Of a stretch of 52,155 nucleotides of DNA, positions 34,858 to 44,232 are shown piece by piece. This DNA is from Lachnospiraceae bacterium (lineage in GTDB: Bacteria > Bacillota > Clostridia > Lachnospirales > Lachnospiraceae). The notes beneath the pieces are model-generated. The model was not told where the DNA came from. It saw nothing but the letters and a program-made list of their open reading frames with translations, and ran no database searches. The position numbers and the translations under genes were made by a program. The stretch's first letter is position 1. Each line of letters opens with the position of its first letter. Location: assembly GCA_030527685.1 (NCBI GenBank), contig JAUNAG010000001.1, forward strand, positions 1 through 52,155, in the 5' to 3' direction.

Positions 34858-35819
34858 AGGGGCAGCTGCATGCAGTTGCATTTACCGAAGCAGGCATGGA
34901 GACCGGCAGACGGATCCGCGGTCTGACCTCTCTTGTCAGATGTCCGCGCGGAGGTCTGGCTGACTGGACGGCGGCGCACTGGGAGGAGGCGGACGGCCTG
35001 CTCTTTATCGGTGCGGCCGGGATCGCCGTTCGTGCGATCGCACCTTTTGTTCAGAAGAAAACGATGGATCCGGCTGTTGTCGTGATCGATGAGAAGGGTC
35101 ACTTTGTGATTCCGCTTCTGTCCGGTCATATCGGAGGCGCCAATGCGTGGGCGGCAGAACTGGCGGCGGAATTGCAGGCAGTGCCGGTTATTACGACAGC
35201 GACTGATCTCAACGGAGTGTTTGCCGTCGATACCTGGGCTGTTTCGCAGGGGCTTGCGATCCGGAATCCGGAGCGCATCCGGCAGGTTTCCGCAAAACTG
35301 CTTGCCGGTGAGCGCATCGGTCTTTATTCGGAGCTGCCGGTTGCGGGCCGTTATCCGGACGGCGTGACATCGGAGGAGCCTTACGATGTGGTGATTTCGC
35401 CGTTTCGAAGGGACGATGCCGCCCTGCATCTGATTCCGCGCTGCGTCACGCTCGGCATCGGATGCCGGAAGGGGACGCCGGAAGAGGCAATCGAGGCTTT
35501 ATTTCAGAAGTGCGGTCCGGAGGAGTGTTCGGTGACGGCGGTGTGCTCGATTGATCTGAAGGCAGAAGAGCCGGGACTGCTGGCTTTCTGCGGGCATCAC
35601 GGCTTTCCGTTCCGCACGGCATCGGCTTCAGCACTGCGTGCGGTGCCGGGTGCATTTACCGGATCGGAATTTGTGCGTTCTGTTACAGGTGTGGAAAATG
35701 TCTGTGAGCGCGCAGCGGTCTGGGGAGGAGGACGTCTCCTGCTCCCGAAGACGGCGGAGAACGGCGTGACAATGGCGGCCGCGATGGCAGAGGTGCCGCT
35801 GCATTTTCCTGAATTATGA
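34854..35819 (+). CDS. cbiG: Cobalt-precorrin-5A hydrolase
   Basis: This 321-residue CbiG opens the delta-lactone ring and releases acetaldehyde. The N-terminal domain has FIGAAGIAVRAIAP and the central domain LLSGHIGGANAWA. The C-terminal domain carries LGIGCRKGTPEEAIEALF. Like CbiD it belongs to the anaerobic route. ATG 34854 overlaps the cbiF stop. A 90-bp gap precedes cbiH. Confidence 0.95.
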   Translation: MKGQLHAVAFTEAGMETGRRIRGLTSLVRCPRGGLADWTAAHWEEADGLLFIGAAGIAVRAIAPFVQKKTMDPAVVVIDEKGHFVIPLLSGHIGGANAWAAELAAELQAVPVITTATDLNGVFAVDTWAVSQGLAIRNPERIRQVSAKLLAGERIGLYSELPVAGRYPDGVTSEEPYDVVISPFRRDDAALHLIPRCVTLGIGCRKGTPEEAIEALFQKCGPEECSVTAVCSIDLKAEEPGLLAFCGHHGFPFRTASASALRAVPGAFTGSEFVRSVTGVENVCERAAVWGGGRLLLPKTAENGVTMAAAMAEVPLHFPEL

Positions 35820-35909
35820 AGGCAGAAAATTCCGCGGCAGGGATAAAAAATACGATTTAAATGGATTTTTTCGGAACGAGAAGAATGACCTGAAGAAAGA
35901 GGGCTGCTT

Positions 35910-36641
35910 ATGAAGAAGATTACAGTTGTGGGAATCGGACCGGGCGAGGAAGGCGGCATGACGCTGGCTGCAATTGCGGCGATGCGGGAATGTGATATTC
36001 TGGTCGGATATACGAAATATATAGAGCTTGTGAGCCCGCTTTTTCCGGAAAAAGAGACCTTTGCAACAGGGATGAAGCAGGAGACGGAGCGATGCCGGGA
36101 GGCACTGCGTCTGGCAGACAGCGGCAGAAAAGTGGCGCTTGTGTGCAGCGGAGACTCCGGAATCTACGGAATGGCAGGCCTTGTTTATGAACTCTCGGGT
36201 GCATTTCCCGAAGTGGAGATCAAGGTTGTGCCGGGTGTGACGGCTGCTTCGAGCGGCGCGGCTCTTCTCGGGGCACCGCTGACACACGATTTTGCCGTCA
36301 TCAGTCTCAGCGATCTGCTGACTCCCTGGGAGCTGATCGAAAAGCGGCTGCGCTGTGCGGCGGAGGCAGAGCTTTCGATCGTACTTTACAATCCGTCCAG
36401 CAAAAAGCGGAAAGATTACCTGCAGCGTGCCTGCGATATTCTGCTGGAGAAGCTTTCCGGAGATACGGTCTGCGGAATTGCCAGCAGGATCGGCAGGGAG
36501 GGGGAAACTTCCTGTGTGATGACACTGGCGGAGCTGCGTGAGACGGAAACGGATATGTTTTCCACTGTATTTATCGGAAATCCGACAACGAAGCGAATCG
36601 GAGACAGGATGGTGACACCGCGGGGGTACCGCGATGTATGA
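35910..36641 (+). CDS. cbiH: Precorrin-3B C17-methyltransferase
   Basis: This 243-residue tetrapyrrole methylase starts ITVVGIGPGEEGGMT. It shows VCSGDSGIYGMAGLVYEL, VPGVTAASSGAALLGAPLTHD and YNPSSKKRKDYL. In the anaerobic pathway CbiH methylates C17 and contracts the ring to a corrin. ATG 35910 follows GAAAGAGGG. The end overlaps cbiJ by eight bases. Confidence 0.95.
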   Translation: MKKITVVGIGPGEEGGMTLAAIAAMRECDILVGYTKYIELVSPLFPEKETFATGMKQETERCREALRLADSGRKVALVCSGDSGIYGMAGLVYELSGAFPEVEIKVVPGVTAASSGAALLGAPLTHDFAVISLSDLLTPWELIEKRLRCAAEAELSIVLYNPSSKKRKDYLQRACDILLEKLSGDTVCGIASRIGREGETSCVMTLAELRETETDMFSTVFIGNPTTKRIGDRMVTPRGYRDV

Positions 36642-37398
36642 TATCATCCTGTTCGGCGGCACAGAAGAAGGGCGGATTCTGGCAGAACATCTGCAGCAGA
36701 TGAAGGCACTTCGATGCTGTGTCTGCGTGACAACGGAATACGGGGAAAGACTTCTTCCGCAGAGGGAAGGTCTGGATATTCTGCGGGGCCAGCTGAAGGC
36801 GGACGCGATGGAGGTGCTTTTTAAGAAGGAACAGCCGCGTCTCGTCATCGATGCAACGCATCCCTATGCGGCACATATCAGTGCCACAATTGAGAGGATC
36901 TGCGGAGAGCTTTCTATTGAAAGACTGCGCGTTCTGCGTCCGGAAAGTGAGATCGGGGACTGCCGCAGCTTTCAGACGATGGAGGAACTGACGGCCTGGC
37001 TGAATACGAACGAAAAGACGGTATTTGCCTCGACCGGTGCAAAGGAAGGGGCGGCGCTGACGGAAGTGCGCGATTTTGAAAAGCGAGTCTGGCTGCGTAT
37101 TCTGCCAAGTCCGGAGCCTCTGCGGGCGATGCTGGATCTCGGCTATCCGGCTGCGCATCTGATCTGTATGCAGGGACCGTTTTCAGAAAGTCTGAACAGA
37201 GAGATGTTCCGTGCAGCCGGCGCGGAAGTGCTGGTGACGAAGGAATCCGGCAGAGCGGGCGGCTTTCAGGAAAAGGTGGCAGCGGCGAAGGCACTGCAGA
37301 TGGAGGTCTGTGTGCTTCGGAGACCTGTGACAGAGGAACAGGGAGTGCCGCTTGCAGCAGCGCTGGAGAGAATCAGAAAAGAGGAGCACAGAATATGA
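36634..37398 (+). CDS. cbiJ: Cobalt-precorrin-6A reductase
   Basis: This 254-residue NAD(P)H enzyme begins DIILFGGTEEGRILAEHL, the family signature, with VIDATHPYAAHIS near residues 71-83, FASTGAKE and ICMQGPFSESLN. It reduces the macrocycle at C18-C19. It overlaps cbiH at the front and cbiET at the end (ATGA). Confidence 0.93.
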   Translation: MYDIILFGGTEEGRILAEHLQQMKALRCCVCVTTEYGERLLPQREGLDILRGQLKADAMEVLFKKEQPRLVIDATHPYAAHISATIERICGELSIERLRVLRPESEIGDCRSFQTMEELTAWLNTNEKTVFASTGAKEGAALTEVRDFEKRVWLRILPSPEPLRAMLDLGYPAAHLICMQGPFSESLNREMFRAAGAEVLVTKESGRAGGFQEKVAAAKALQMEVCVLRRPVTEEQGVPLAAALERIRKEEHRI

Positions 37399-38573
37399 AG
37401 AAGCAGGTTTATATCATCGGTGCAGGCATGACGGAGGCGGATCTGACCGCGCACGCCGTGCAGGTGCTGCAGGCAGCTGACTGCATCGTCGGGGCACCGC
37501 GCCTGCTGCAGCCGTTCCGGGAAAAGAAACCCTGCATAAAGGGCTATACGGCGGAAACGGTGGAAAAAGCGCTGGAACAGTATGATTCCGCAGCTGTTCT
37601 TGTTTCAGGAGATGTCGGTTTTTACAGCGGTGCCGCTTCGCTTTATGAAAAGTTTCCGGAGGCGGAAGTGATCCCGGGAATCTCCTCGGTCAATGCGTTC
37701 TTTGCGGCCTGCAGACTGCCCTGGCAGGAGGCTGCACTCGTCAGCGCACACGGAAAGGACTGCTGTCCTGCCGAGTCTGTCAGGAGAAATGCTCTGACCT
37801 TCTTTCTGACAGGCGGCAATATTCCGCAGCTTGCAGGAGCACTTTCGGAGGCGGGCTTTGCGGAGCTTTCCGTGACGGCGGGAGAAAACCTCGGTACGCG
37901 TGAGCAGAAGCTGACCGAATGCAGGGTGCAGGATCTTCTGGAAGGAAACAGATTTGCCTCTCTCACAGTCCTTCTTGTCCGGAATCCGCATCCGGATACA
38001 AGAAACCGTGTCGGAATTGCCGATTCGGAATTCATCCGCGGTGAGGTGCCTATGACAAAAAGTGCAGTGCGCGCGCAGATTGCATCCGCTCTGCAGCTTT
38101 CCGAAAGTTCCTGCTGCTGGGATGTCGGCTGCGGAACAGGCTCCGTGACAGTGGAAATGGCACTGGCGGCCCATCGCGGCCGGGTTTTTGCCTGCGATCT
38201 GTCGGAAGAGGCGGTGAAGCTGACAAAACAGAACTGCAGCAGATTTCATATTTCCAATGGATCGGTACAGAAAGGACGGGCACCGGACTGCCTTGCGGAA
38301 CTGCCGGCACCGGATGCAGTCTTTATCGGAGGCAGCAGCGGCTCGGTGAAAGAGATCACGGAGGCGGCGCTGGCGAAGAATCCGCAGGCGGTGATAGTGG
38401 TTACGGCGATTGCGCTGGAGACTTTGCAGAAAGGGACGGAGGCAATGGAAGAACTGGGACTCAGCCCTGAGGTGCGGCAGATCTTTGCAGCGGAGACGAA
38501 GTGTGCAGGAAAACTGCACCTTCTGACTGGCGGTAATCCGACCTTTATTATCAGAGGAAAGAGGGAAGCATGA
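37395..38573 (+). CDS. cbiET: Fused precorrin-6Y C5,15-methyltransferase / decarboxylase
   Basis: This 392-residue fusion joins CbiE (about 1-200; tetrapyrrole methylase with VLVSGDVGFYSGAASL and VIPGISSVNAFFAA) to CbiT (about 208-392; Rossmann methylase with CWDVGCGTGSVTVEMALAA). CbiE methylates C5; CbiT methylates C15 and decarboxylates the acetate side chain. The junction has RGEVPMTKSAVRAQI, the usual CbiT start. Overlaps on both sides show tight coupling. Confidence 0.95.
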   Translation: MKKQVYIIGAGMTEADLTAHAVQVLQAADCIVGAPRLLQPFREKKPCIKGYTAETVEKALEQYDSAAVLVSGDVGFYSGAASLYEKFPEAEVIPGISSVNAFFAACRLPWQEAALVSAHGKDCCPAESVRRNALTFFLTGGNIPQLAGALSEAGFAELSVTAGENLGTREQKLTECRVQDLLEGNRFASLTVLLVRNPHPDTRNRVGIADSEFIRGEVPMTKSAVRAQIASALQLSESSCCWDVGCGTGSVTVEMALAAHRGRVFACDLSEEAVKLTKQNCSRFHISNGSVQKGRAPDCLAELPAPDAVFIGGSSGSVKEITEAALAKNPQAVIVVTAIALETLQKGTEAMEELGLSPEVRQIFAAETKCAGKLHLLTGGNPTFIIRGKREA

Positions 38574-39961
38574 AAAGGATTCTGATTGCGGGAACAAAGA
38601 GCGGCTGCGGCAAGACGACGATGACACTGGCTCTGCTTGCGGCTCTGAAAAAGTGGGGCGTGCCGGTCGCATCCTTCAAATGCGGTCCGGATTATATTGA
38701 TCCGATGTTTCACCGGGCGGTGCTCGGCGTGGAAACGAGAAATCTGGATCCGTTTTTCAGTTCGCCGGAGGAGCTGCGGGCGCAGCTGCGGAAGGCGGAA
38801 GCAAAGATAGCAGAAAAGTACGGCAGCAGTGAGGACGGCATCCTTTTAGTGGAAGGCGTCATGGGCTATTACGACGGTCTCGGCCGGACTTCGGAGTGCA
38901 GTACCTACAGTGTGGCAGCTGCAACCGGTACACCGGTTGTACTGGTTGTGGAGGCAGGCGGCATGAGTGCCTCTGTCGGTGCCGTGCTGCAGGGATTTCG
39001 GAATTATAAGGCAGACAGCGGCATCAAAGGCGTGATTTTTAACGGTGTTTCGGAGAAAATGCAGCCGTTCCTGAAGGCAATCGCGGAGGAGAACGGTCTT
39101 CGCTGCCTTGGCTGCATGCCGCATGAAAAGGAAGTGACAATCGGAAGCCGTCACCTGGGACTGGTCACGGCGCAGGAGATCTCTGAGCTGCAGCGCAAGG
39201 TCGATATGCTCGCAGAGATGGCGGAGCGCTGTCTGGATCTGGAACTTCTGTGGGAACTGGCGGAAGAAGCACCGATGACAGAAGGAGAAGAGAAGCAGAA
39301 GGAGGCCGGGACTGTGAAGGCTGAAAGCGGTCCGGTAATCGGAATTGCCCGTGATGCGGCCTTCTGCTTTCAGTATCCCGAAAACCTGGAAATTCTGGAG
39401 AAGCTTGGCTGCAGACTGCGCTTTTTCTCACCGCTGAAAGAGCAGGCACTGCCGGAGGGAATCTCCGGTCTGTGGCTGCCGGGCGGTTATCCGGAACTCT
39501 ATCTGCAGGAACTGGAGCAGAATGAAGCGATGCGGACGGCAGTCCGTGCGGCTGTGGAAGGAGGCATGCCGACCATCGCCGAGTGCGGCGGTTTTCTGTA
39601 TCTGCATGAGTCGGCTGCAGGTCATCAGCTTGCCGGAGTTCTGGCAGGACAGGTCTTTGAGACAAAGAGGCTGCAGCGTTTCGGTTACACCTATCTGACA
39701 GCACGGAAGGACAATCTTCTCGGAAAAGCAGGGGAAATGCTTCGCACGCATGAGTTCCATTACTGGGACAGCCCGGATATCGGAGAGGATTATGAGGCAG
39801 TGAAGGCCGGCAGCGGCCGCCGAAACTTCTGTGTACATGCAACGGAGACACTGTGGGCAGGCTTCCCGCATCTGTACCTGCCGGCCAACCCCGGCGCGGC
39901 AGAAGCATTTGTCAGAAAAGCGGAGGAATACGCATGCCGTACATCTTCTTTACAGCACTGA
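38570..39961 (+). CDS. cbiA: Cobyrinate a,c-diamide synthase
   Basis: This 463-residue ATP-dependent amidase has an N-terminal P-loop ILIAGTKSGCGKTTMTLAL and FKCGPDYIDPMFH, which binds the substrate. A C-terminal class I glutaminase domain follows with the nucleophile Cys in IAECGGFLYL and a later HEFHYW histidine. It amidates the a and c carboxylates. The final 28 bases overlap the cbiB start. Confidence 0.95.
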   Translation: MKRILIAGTKSGCGKTTMTLALLAALKKWGVPVASFKCGPDYIDPMFHRAVLGVETRNLDPFFSSPEELRAQLRKAEAKIAEKYGSSEDGILLVEGVMGYYDGLGRTSECSTYSVAAATGTPVVLVVEAGGMSASVGAVLQGFRNYKADSGIKGVIFNGVSEKMQPFLKAIAEENGLRCLGCMPHEKEVTIGSRHLGLVTAQEISELQRKVDMLAEMAERCLDLELLWELAEEAPMTEGEEKQKEAGTVKAESGPVIGIARDAAFCFQYPENLEILEKLGCRLRFFSPLKEQALPEGISGLWLPGGYPELYLQELEQNEAMRTAVRAAVEGGMPTIAECGGFLYLHESAAGHQLAGVLAGQVFETKRLQRFGYTYLTARKDNLLGKAGEMLRTHEFHYWDSPDIGEDYEAVKAGSGRRNFCVHATETLWAGFPHLYLPANPGAAEAFVRKAEEYACRTSSLQH

Positions 39962-40908
39962 TCGGCGGCTTCGTGCTGGATCTTCTGATCGGCGATCCGC
40001 ACGGGTTTCCGCACTTTGTGATTCTGATCGGCCGTCTGATCACGGCACTGGAGAAGCTTTTGCGGAAGATCTTTCCGAAAAACAGAGGCGGAGAGCGTGC
40101 AGCCGGTGTCGTGCTGGTTATCCTGACTCTGCTGCTTTCCGGCGGCATTCCGCTTTTTCTGCTTCTTCTGCTCGCACGCATCTGGCTGCCGGCAGCCTGG
40201 CTCTTCGAGCTGTTTTTATGCTGGCAGATTCCCGCTGTCCGTTCCCTGCGGACGGAGAGCATGAAGGTGTATGAGGCTTTAAAAAAAGGAAATCTGGAAG
40301 AGGCCCGCTATGCGGTCTCGATGATTGTCGGCCGTGATACGGCCAATCTCACAGCAGAGGGTGTGATAAAGGCGGCAGTGGAGACGGTGGCGGAGAATAC
40401 CTCCGACGGCGTCGTGGCGCCCCTCCTTTTCACAGCTCTCGGGGGCTGTGTCGGCGGCTGCCTCTATAAGGCGGTCAACACGATGGACTCCATGGTCGGC
40501 TACCGCAATGAAAAATACCGGTATTTCGGCACGGCAGCGGCAAAGCTGGATGATATTGTGAATTTCATTCCGGCTCGTCTTTCCGCCCTTCTGATGATTG
40601 CGGCGGCTGCCCTGACAGGCTTTGATGTGAAAAATGCATACCGCATCTTTCGACGTGACCGGCTGAAGCACGCCAGTCCGAACTCCGCGCAGACAGAATC
40701 GGTCTGTGCAGGCGCACTGCAGCTGCAGCTGGCGGGAGATGCCTGGTATTTTGGAGAACTGCATAAGAAACCGACAATCGGAGATCCGATCCGTCAGGTG
40801 ACGCCGGAGGCCATTCCGGATGCGAACAAGCTGATGTATGCCACGGCATGGCTGACTTTCGGACTTGGCGTACTGCTGCGGCTTCTGCTGCTGGCAGTTC
40901 TCTTCTGA
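39934..40908 (+). CDS. cbiB: Adenosylcobinamide-phosphate synthase
   Basis: This 324-residue membrane protein attaches aminopropanol phosphate to cobyric acid. It starts FLLDLLIGDP-like (GFVLDLLIGDPHGFPHF), then has IVGRDTANLTAEGVIKAAVE, ENTSDGVVAPLLF and YRNEKYRYFGTAAAKLDD. I chose ATG 39934 because GGAGG precedes it. It lies 28 bases inside cbiA. It uses the product of cobD, the next gene. Confidence 0.95.
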   Translation: MPYIFFTALIGGFVLDLLIGDPHGFPHFVILIGRLITALEKLLRKIFPKNRGGERAAGVVLVILTLLLSGGIPLFLLLLLARIWLPAAWLFELFLCWQIPAVRSLRTESMKVYEALKKGNLEEARYAVSMIVGRDTANLTAEGVIKAAVETVAENTSDGVVAPLLFTALGGCVGGCLYKAVNTMDSMVGYRNEKYRYFGTAAAKLDDIVNFIPARLSALLMIAAAALTGFDVKNAYRIFRRDRLKHASPNSAQTESVCAGALQLQLAGDAWYFGELHKKPTIGDPIRQVTPEAIPDANKLMYATAWLTFGLGVLLRLLLLAVLF

Positions 40909-40916
40909 GAGGTACA

Positions 40917-41987
40917 ATGATGAAGCAATATGAACACGGCGGGGGCCTTCCCTATCAGGGAAAGAAGGTTGAACTCGATTTTTCGGTCAATCTTCATCCC
41001 TTCGGCATGCCGCCTGCGGTGGCGGAAGCTCTGCGGAACAGTGTGGAGCTGTTTCAGAATTATCCGGATCCGGAGTGCAGGGAACTTAAAAGAGCACTTG
41101 CGGAAAAACTCGGCACGGACAAGGAGAGAATCCTGTTCGGAAACGGGGCGGATGATCTTCTTTACCGGGTGTTTCAGGTTTTGAGACCGCAGCAGGTGCT
41201 GGTCTGTGATCCCTGCTTTTCCGAATATGAGAGGGCGGCAAAAGCCTGCGGTGCAGAGGTGCGGCACTTTGGGCTGAAGCCGGAGGAGGAGTTTTCGATT
41301 CCTGCTGCATTTGCAGAAAAACTGAGTTCGCAGACCGGACTGGTCTGCCTGTGCACGCCCAATAATCCGACAGGAAAGCTGGTGCCGGAGGGGATGATCC
41401 GAAAAATTGCGGAGCGGTGCAGACAGATCGGCGCCTGTCTGCTGCTGGATGAGTGTTTTCTTCCTTTTACGGAGAGGGAGTCGGCCATGCACCTGCAGGA
41501 GGAATATCCGAATCTTCTGGTGCTGCGTGCCTTTACAAAGAGTTATGCGCTGGCGGGACTGCGGCTGGGATACATGGTCAGCAGCGATCCGTCTTTTTTA
41601 CAGAAACTTCGTGAGGCGGCGCCGGTATGGGCAGTTTCGGCACCGGCACAGACGGCGGGACTGGCAGCTCTTTCCGGTGAAGATGTGATTTTCGAGGCAA
41701 GGCAGTTTTTGCGGCAGGAGAGACCGCGTGTGACGGAAAGACTGCGCGCAATGGGCTTCCGCGTGTGGGAGAGTGATTGTAATTTCCTGCTGTTTCAGGG
41801 ACCGGAGGATCTGGGAGAACGGCTTCTGGAGAAGGGAATCGCGATCAGGGACTGCTCCAATTACAGGGGGCTCCGGAAGGGATTCTGGCGCATCGGCCTG
41901 AAGACAAGGGAAGAAAACGACCGTCTGCTGGAGGCAGCTGCAGATCTGAAGTCAGGCGGCACTGCCGATGACAGACAGGAGACGTAA
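40917..41987 (+). CDS. cobD: Threonine-phosphate decarboxylase
   Basis: This 356-residue PLP enzyme of aminotransferase fold makes aminopropanol phosphate for CbiB. It shows HGGGLPYQG, DFSVNLHPFGMP, CTPNNPTGKLVP, the LLLDECFLPF Asp that binds the cofactor, and the PLP Lys in RAFTKSYALAGLRLGY. Start is ATG 40917 (or 40920) after GAGAGG. No PduX-type threonine kinase is in the window to supply threonine phosphate. Confidence 0.92.
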   Translation: MMKQYEHGGGLPYQGKKVELDFSVNLHPFGMPPAVAEALRNSVELFQNYPDPECRELKRALAEKLGTDKERILFGNGADDLLYRVFQVLRPQQVLVCDPCFSEYERAAKACGAEVRHFGLKPEEEFSIPAAFAEKLSSQTGLVCLCTPNNPTGKLVPEGMIRKIAERCRQIGACLLLDECFLPFTERESAMHLQEEYPNLLVLRAFTKSYALAGLRLGYMVSSDPSFLQKLREAAPVWAVSAPAQTAGLAALSGEDVIFEARQFLRQERPRVTERLRAMGFRVWESDCNFLLFQGPEDLGERLLEKGIAIRDCSNYRGLRKGFWRIGLKTREENDRLLEAAADLKSGGTADDRQET

Positions 41988-42038
41988 CCGGAATTCGACA
42001 GCAGTGAAGGATGTAACAGGTAAAGAGGAGCATTGCAG

Positions 42039-43517
42039 ATGGCTAAGACGATCATGGTGCAGGGGACGATGTCCAATGTGGGAAAAAGTATTCTTACGGC
42101 GGCACTCTGCAGGATCTTTAAGCAGGACGGTTATCGGGTGGCACCGTTTAAGTCACAGAATATGGCACTGAATTCCTTCATTACAACAGAAGGGCTTGAG
42201 ATGGGACGCGCACAGGCGGTGCAGGCGGAGGCCTGCGGCGTAGAGCCGTCGGTGCTGATGAATCCGATTCTTTTAAAGCCGGTGACCGATATGGGGTCGC
42301 AGCTGATCGTCAACGGAGAGGTGCGCGGTAATTATATGGCACGCGACTACTTTGCGATGAAGAAGCAGCTGATTCCTGATATCATGCATGCCTTTGAGAT
42401 ACTTTCGAATGAGAATGACATCATCGTCATTGAGGGAGCGGGCAGTCCTGCGGAGATTAATCTCAAGACGGATGATATTGTCAACATGGGACTGGCGAAG
42501 CTGACGAAGTCGCCGGTACTGCTGGTGGGCGACATCAATCCGGGCGGCGTGTTCGCACAGCTTGCGGGTACACTGCTGCTGCTCGATGAGGATGAAAAGG
42601 ACCTTGTAAAAGCAACGGTCATCAACAAGTTCCGCGGAGATCCGACAATTCTGGACCCGGGGCTTTCCATGCTGGAGGAGATCACGGGAAAGCCATGCGC
42701 GGGAGTGGTGCCTTATGCGCCGCTTGATATAGACGATGAGGACAGTCTCAGTTCAAGGCTGGAGGAGCAGCAGGCTCCTGCTGTGATCGATATTGCGGTG
42801 ATCCGGCTTCCGAAGCTGTCTAATTTCACGGATTTCACGGCGCTGGCGGCGATGCCAGGAACGGGAGTCCGCTATGTGGACCGGCCCGGAAAGCTGGGAA
42901 ATCCGGATCTGGTGATTCTTCCGGGAAGCAAGAGCACGATTGCGGATCTGCGATGGCTGCGTGAATCCGGACTGGAGACGGCCGTTCTGCGGCTGCACAA
43001 CAGCGGAGTGCCGGTGATCGGCATCTGCGGCGGCTATCAGATGCTGGGGCTGGAGGTGACGGACCGGGAAGGCAGCGAGGGCGGCGGCAGTATCCGCGGC
43101 ATGGGACTGCTTCCGGTGCGGACTGCATTTGCAGCGCAGAAACACAGAACGAGAGTGGCCGGACACTTTTCGGAGAGCAGTGCATTTCCCGGAATACCGG
43201 TGGAAGGCTATGAGATTCATATGGGCGAGACCGTGCTTCAGGACGGAGCGAGCCCGCTTTTGCAGCTGGATAACGGAACTGCGGACGGCTGTGTCCATGG
43301 AACAGTCATGGGCAGCTATCTGCACGGACTGTTTGACCGCAAAGAGGTAAGGGAGGCTCTGCTGAAGAAGCTGTATGAGCGCAAGGGCTTAAGCTTCTCG
43401 GAAGAGGTGCCTGATTACAGGACCTATAAGGAGCAGCAGTATGATCTGCTTGCCGAGACAGTGCGGAACAGCCTGAATATGAAACTGATTTACCGGATTC
43501 TGGAGGAAGGAGTCTGA
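42039..43517 (+). CDS. cbiP: Cobyric acid synthase
   Basis: This 492-residue enzyme amidates the b, d, e and g side chains. It has the N-terminal P-loop MVQGTMSNVGKSILTAALC, PFKSQNMALNSF and IEGAGSPAEINLK. The C-terminal glutaminase domain has the nucleophile Cys in VIGICGGYQMLG and a late SYLHGLFD His. ATG 42039 lies eight bases after GAGGAG; an in-frame TTG at 42033 is too close to it. cbiC follows two bases after the stop. Confidence 0.95.
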   Translation: MAKTIMVQGTMSNVGKSILTAALCRIFKQDGYRVAPFKSQNMALNSFITTEGLEMGRAQAVQAEACGVEPSVLMNPILLKPVTDMGSQLIVNGEVRGNYMARDYFAMKKQLIPDIMHAFEILSNENDIIVIEGAGSPAEINLKTDDIVNMGLAKLTKSPVLLVGDINPGGVFAQLAGTLLLLDEDEKDLVKATVINKFRGDPTILDPGLSMLEEITGKPCAGVVPYAPLDIDDEDSLSSRLEEQQAPAVIDIAVIRLPKLSNFTDFTALAAMPGTGVRYVDRPGKLGNPDLVILPGSKSTIADLRWLRESGLETAVLRLHNSGVPVIGICGGYQMLGLEVTDREGSEGGGSIRGMGLLPVRTAFAAQKHRTRVAGHFSESSAFPGIPVEGYEIHMGETVLQDGASPLLQLDNGTADGCVHGTVMGSYLHGLFDRKEVREALLKKLYERKGLSFSEEVPDYRTYKEQQYDLLAETVRNSLNMKLIYRILEEGV

Positions 43518-43519
43518 CA

Positions 43520-44158
43520 GTGAATACGGAAATTGAATATGTACTTCCGATGGACATCGAAAAGCGCAGCTTTGAAATCATTGAATCGGAGCTTCCGCAT
43601 CCGCTTGATCCGGAGCTTGCGCCGATCATCAAGCGCGTGATTCATACGACAGCGGACTTTGAATATGCCGATACCCTGTACTTTTCACCGCAGGTGAGAG
43701 AAAAGGCACTTGCAGCTCTGCAGAAGGGCGCTACAATTGTGACAGACACAACGATGGCACTTTCCGGAATTAATAAGCCGGCACTTGAGAGGCACGGCTG
43801 CCGGGCTGTCAGTTTTATCGGAGATCCGGCGGTGGCAGAAGCAGCGAAGAAGAACGGGACGACCCGTTCCCGCGAGGCGGTTGACCGTGCTGCGGAACTT
43901 CCGGGGCCGCTGATTTTTGCAGTGGGCAATGCACCGACGGCTCTGCTTCGGATCAGGGAGCTGATTCTGGAAGGCAGGCTGGATCCGGCACTGGTCATTG
44001 GTGTGCCGGTCGGCTTTGTCAATGTGGTGCAGGCCAAGGAACTGCTGATTGAGACAGGTGTTCCCTGCATTGTTGCGCGAGGAAGAAAAGGCGGAAGCAA
44101 TGTGGCGGCTGCCATCTGCAATGCGCTTTTGTATCTGCAGGGACGTCCGGGAGTCTGA
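43520..44158 (+). CDS. cbiC: Precorrin-8X methylmutase
   Basis: This 212-residue CbiC shifts the C11 methyl to C12, giving cobyrinic acid. It shows IKRVIHTTADFEYADTL (catalytic His), ATIVTDTTMALSGIN, FAVGNAPTALLRI and GVPVGFVNVVQAKELL. It starts at GTG 43520 with a strong GGAGGAAGGAG site. It is the last gene of the cobalamin run; pepT follows after 74 bp. Confidence 0.95.
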   Translation: MNTEIEYVLPMDIEKRSFEIIESELPHPLDPELAPIIKRVIHTTADFEYADTLYFSPQVREKALAALQKGATIVTDTTMALSGINKPALERHGCRAVSFIGDPAVAEAAKKNGTTRSREAVDRAAELPGPLIFAVGNAPTALLRIRELILEGRLDPALVIGVPVGFVNVVQAKELLIETGVPCIVARGRKGGSNVAAAICNALLYLQGRPGV

Positions 44159-44232
44159 GAGAGCAGTCCGAAAAGGCATCATCAGATTAAGAAAAGCGGC
44201 GGAAGCCGTTTCAAATACAGGAGGAACAAAGC

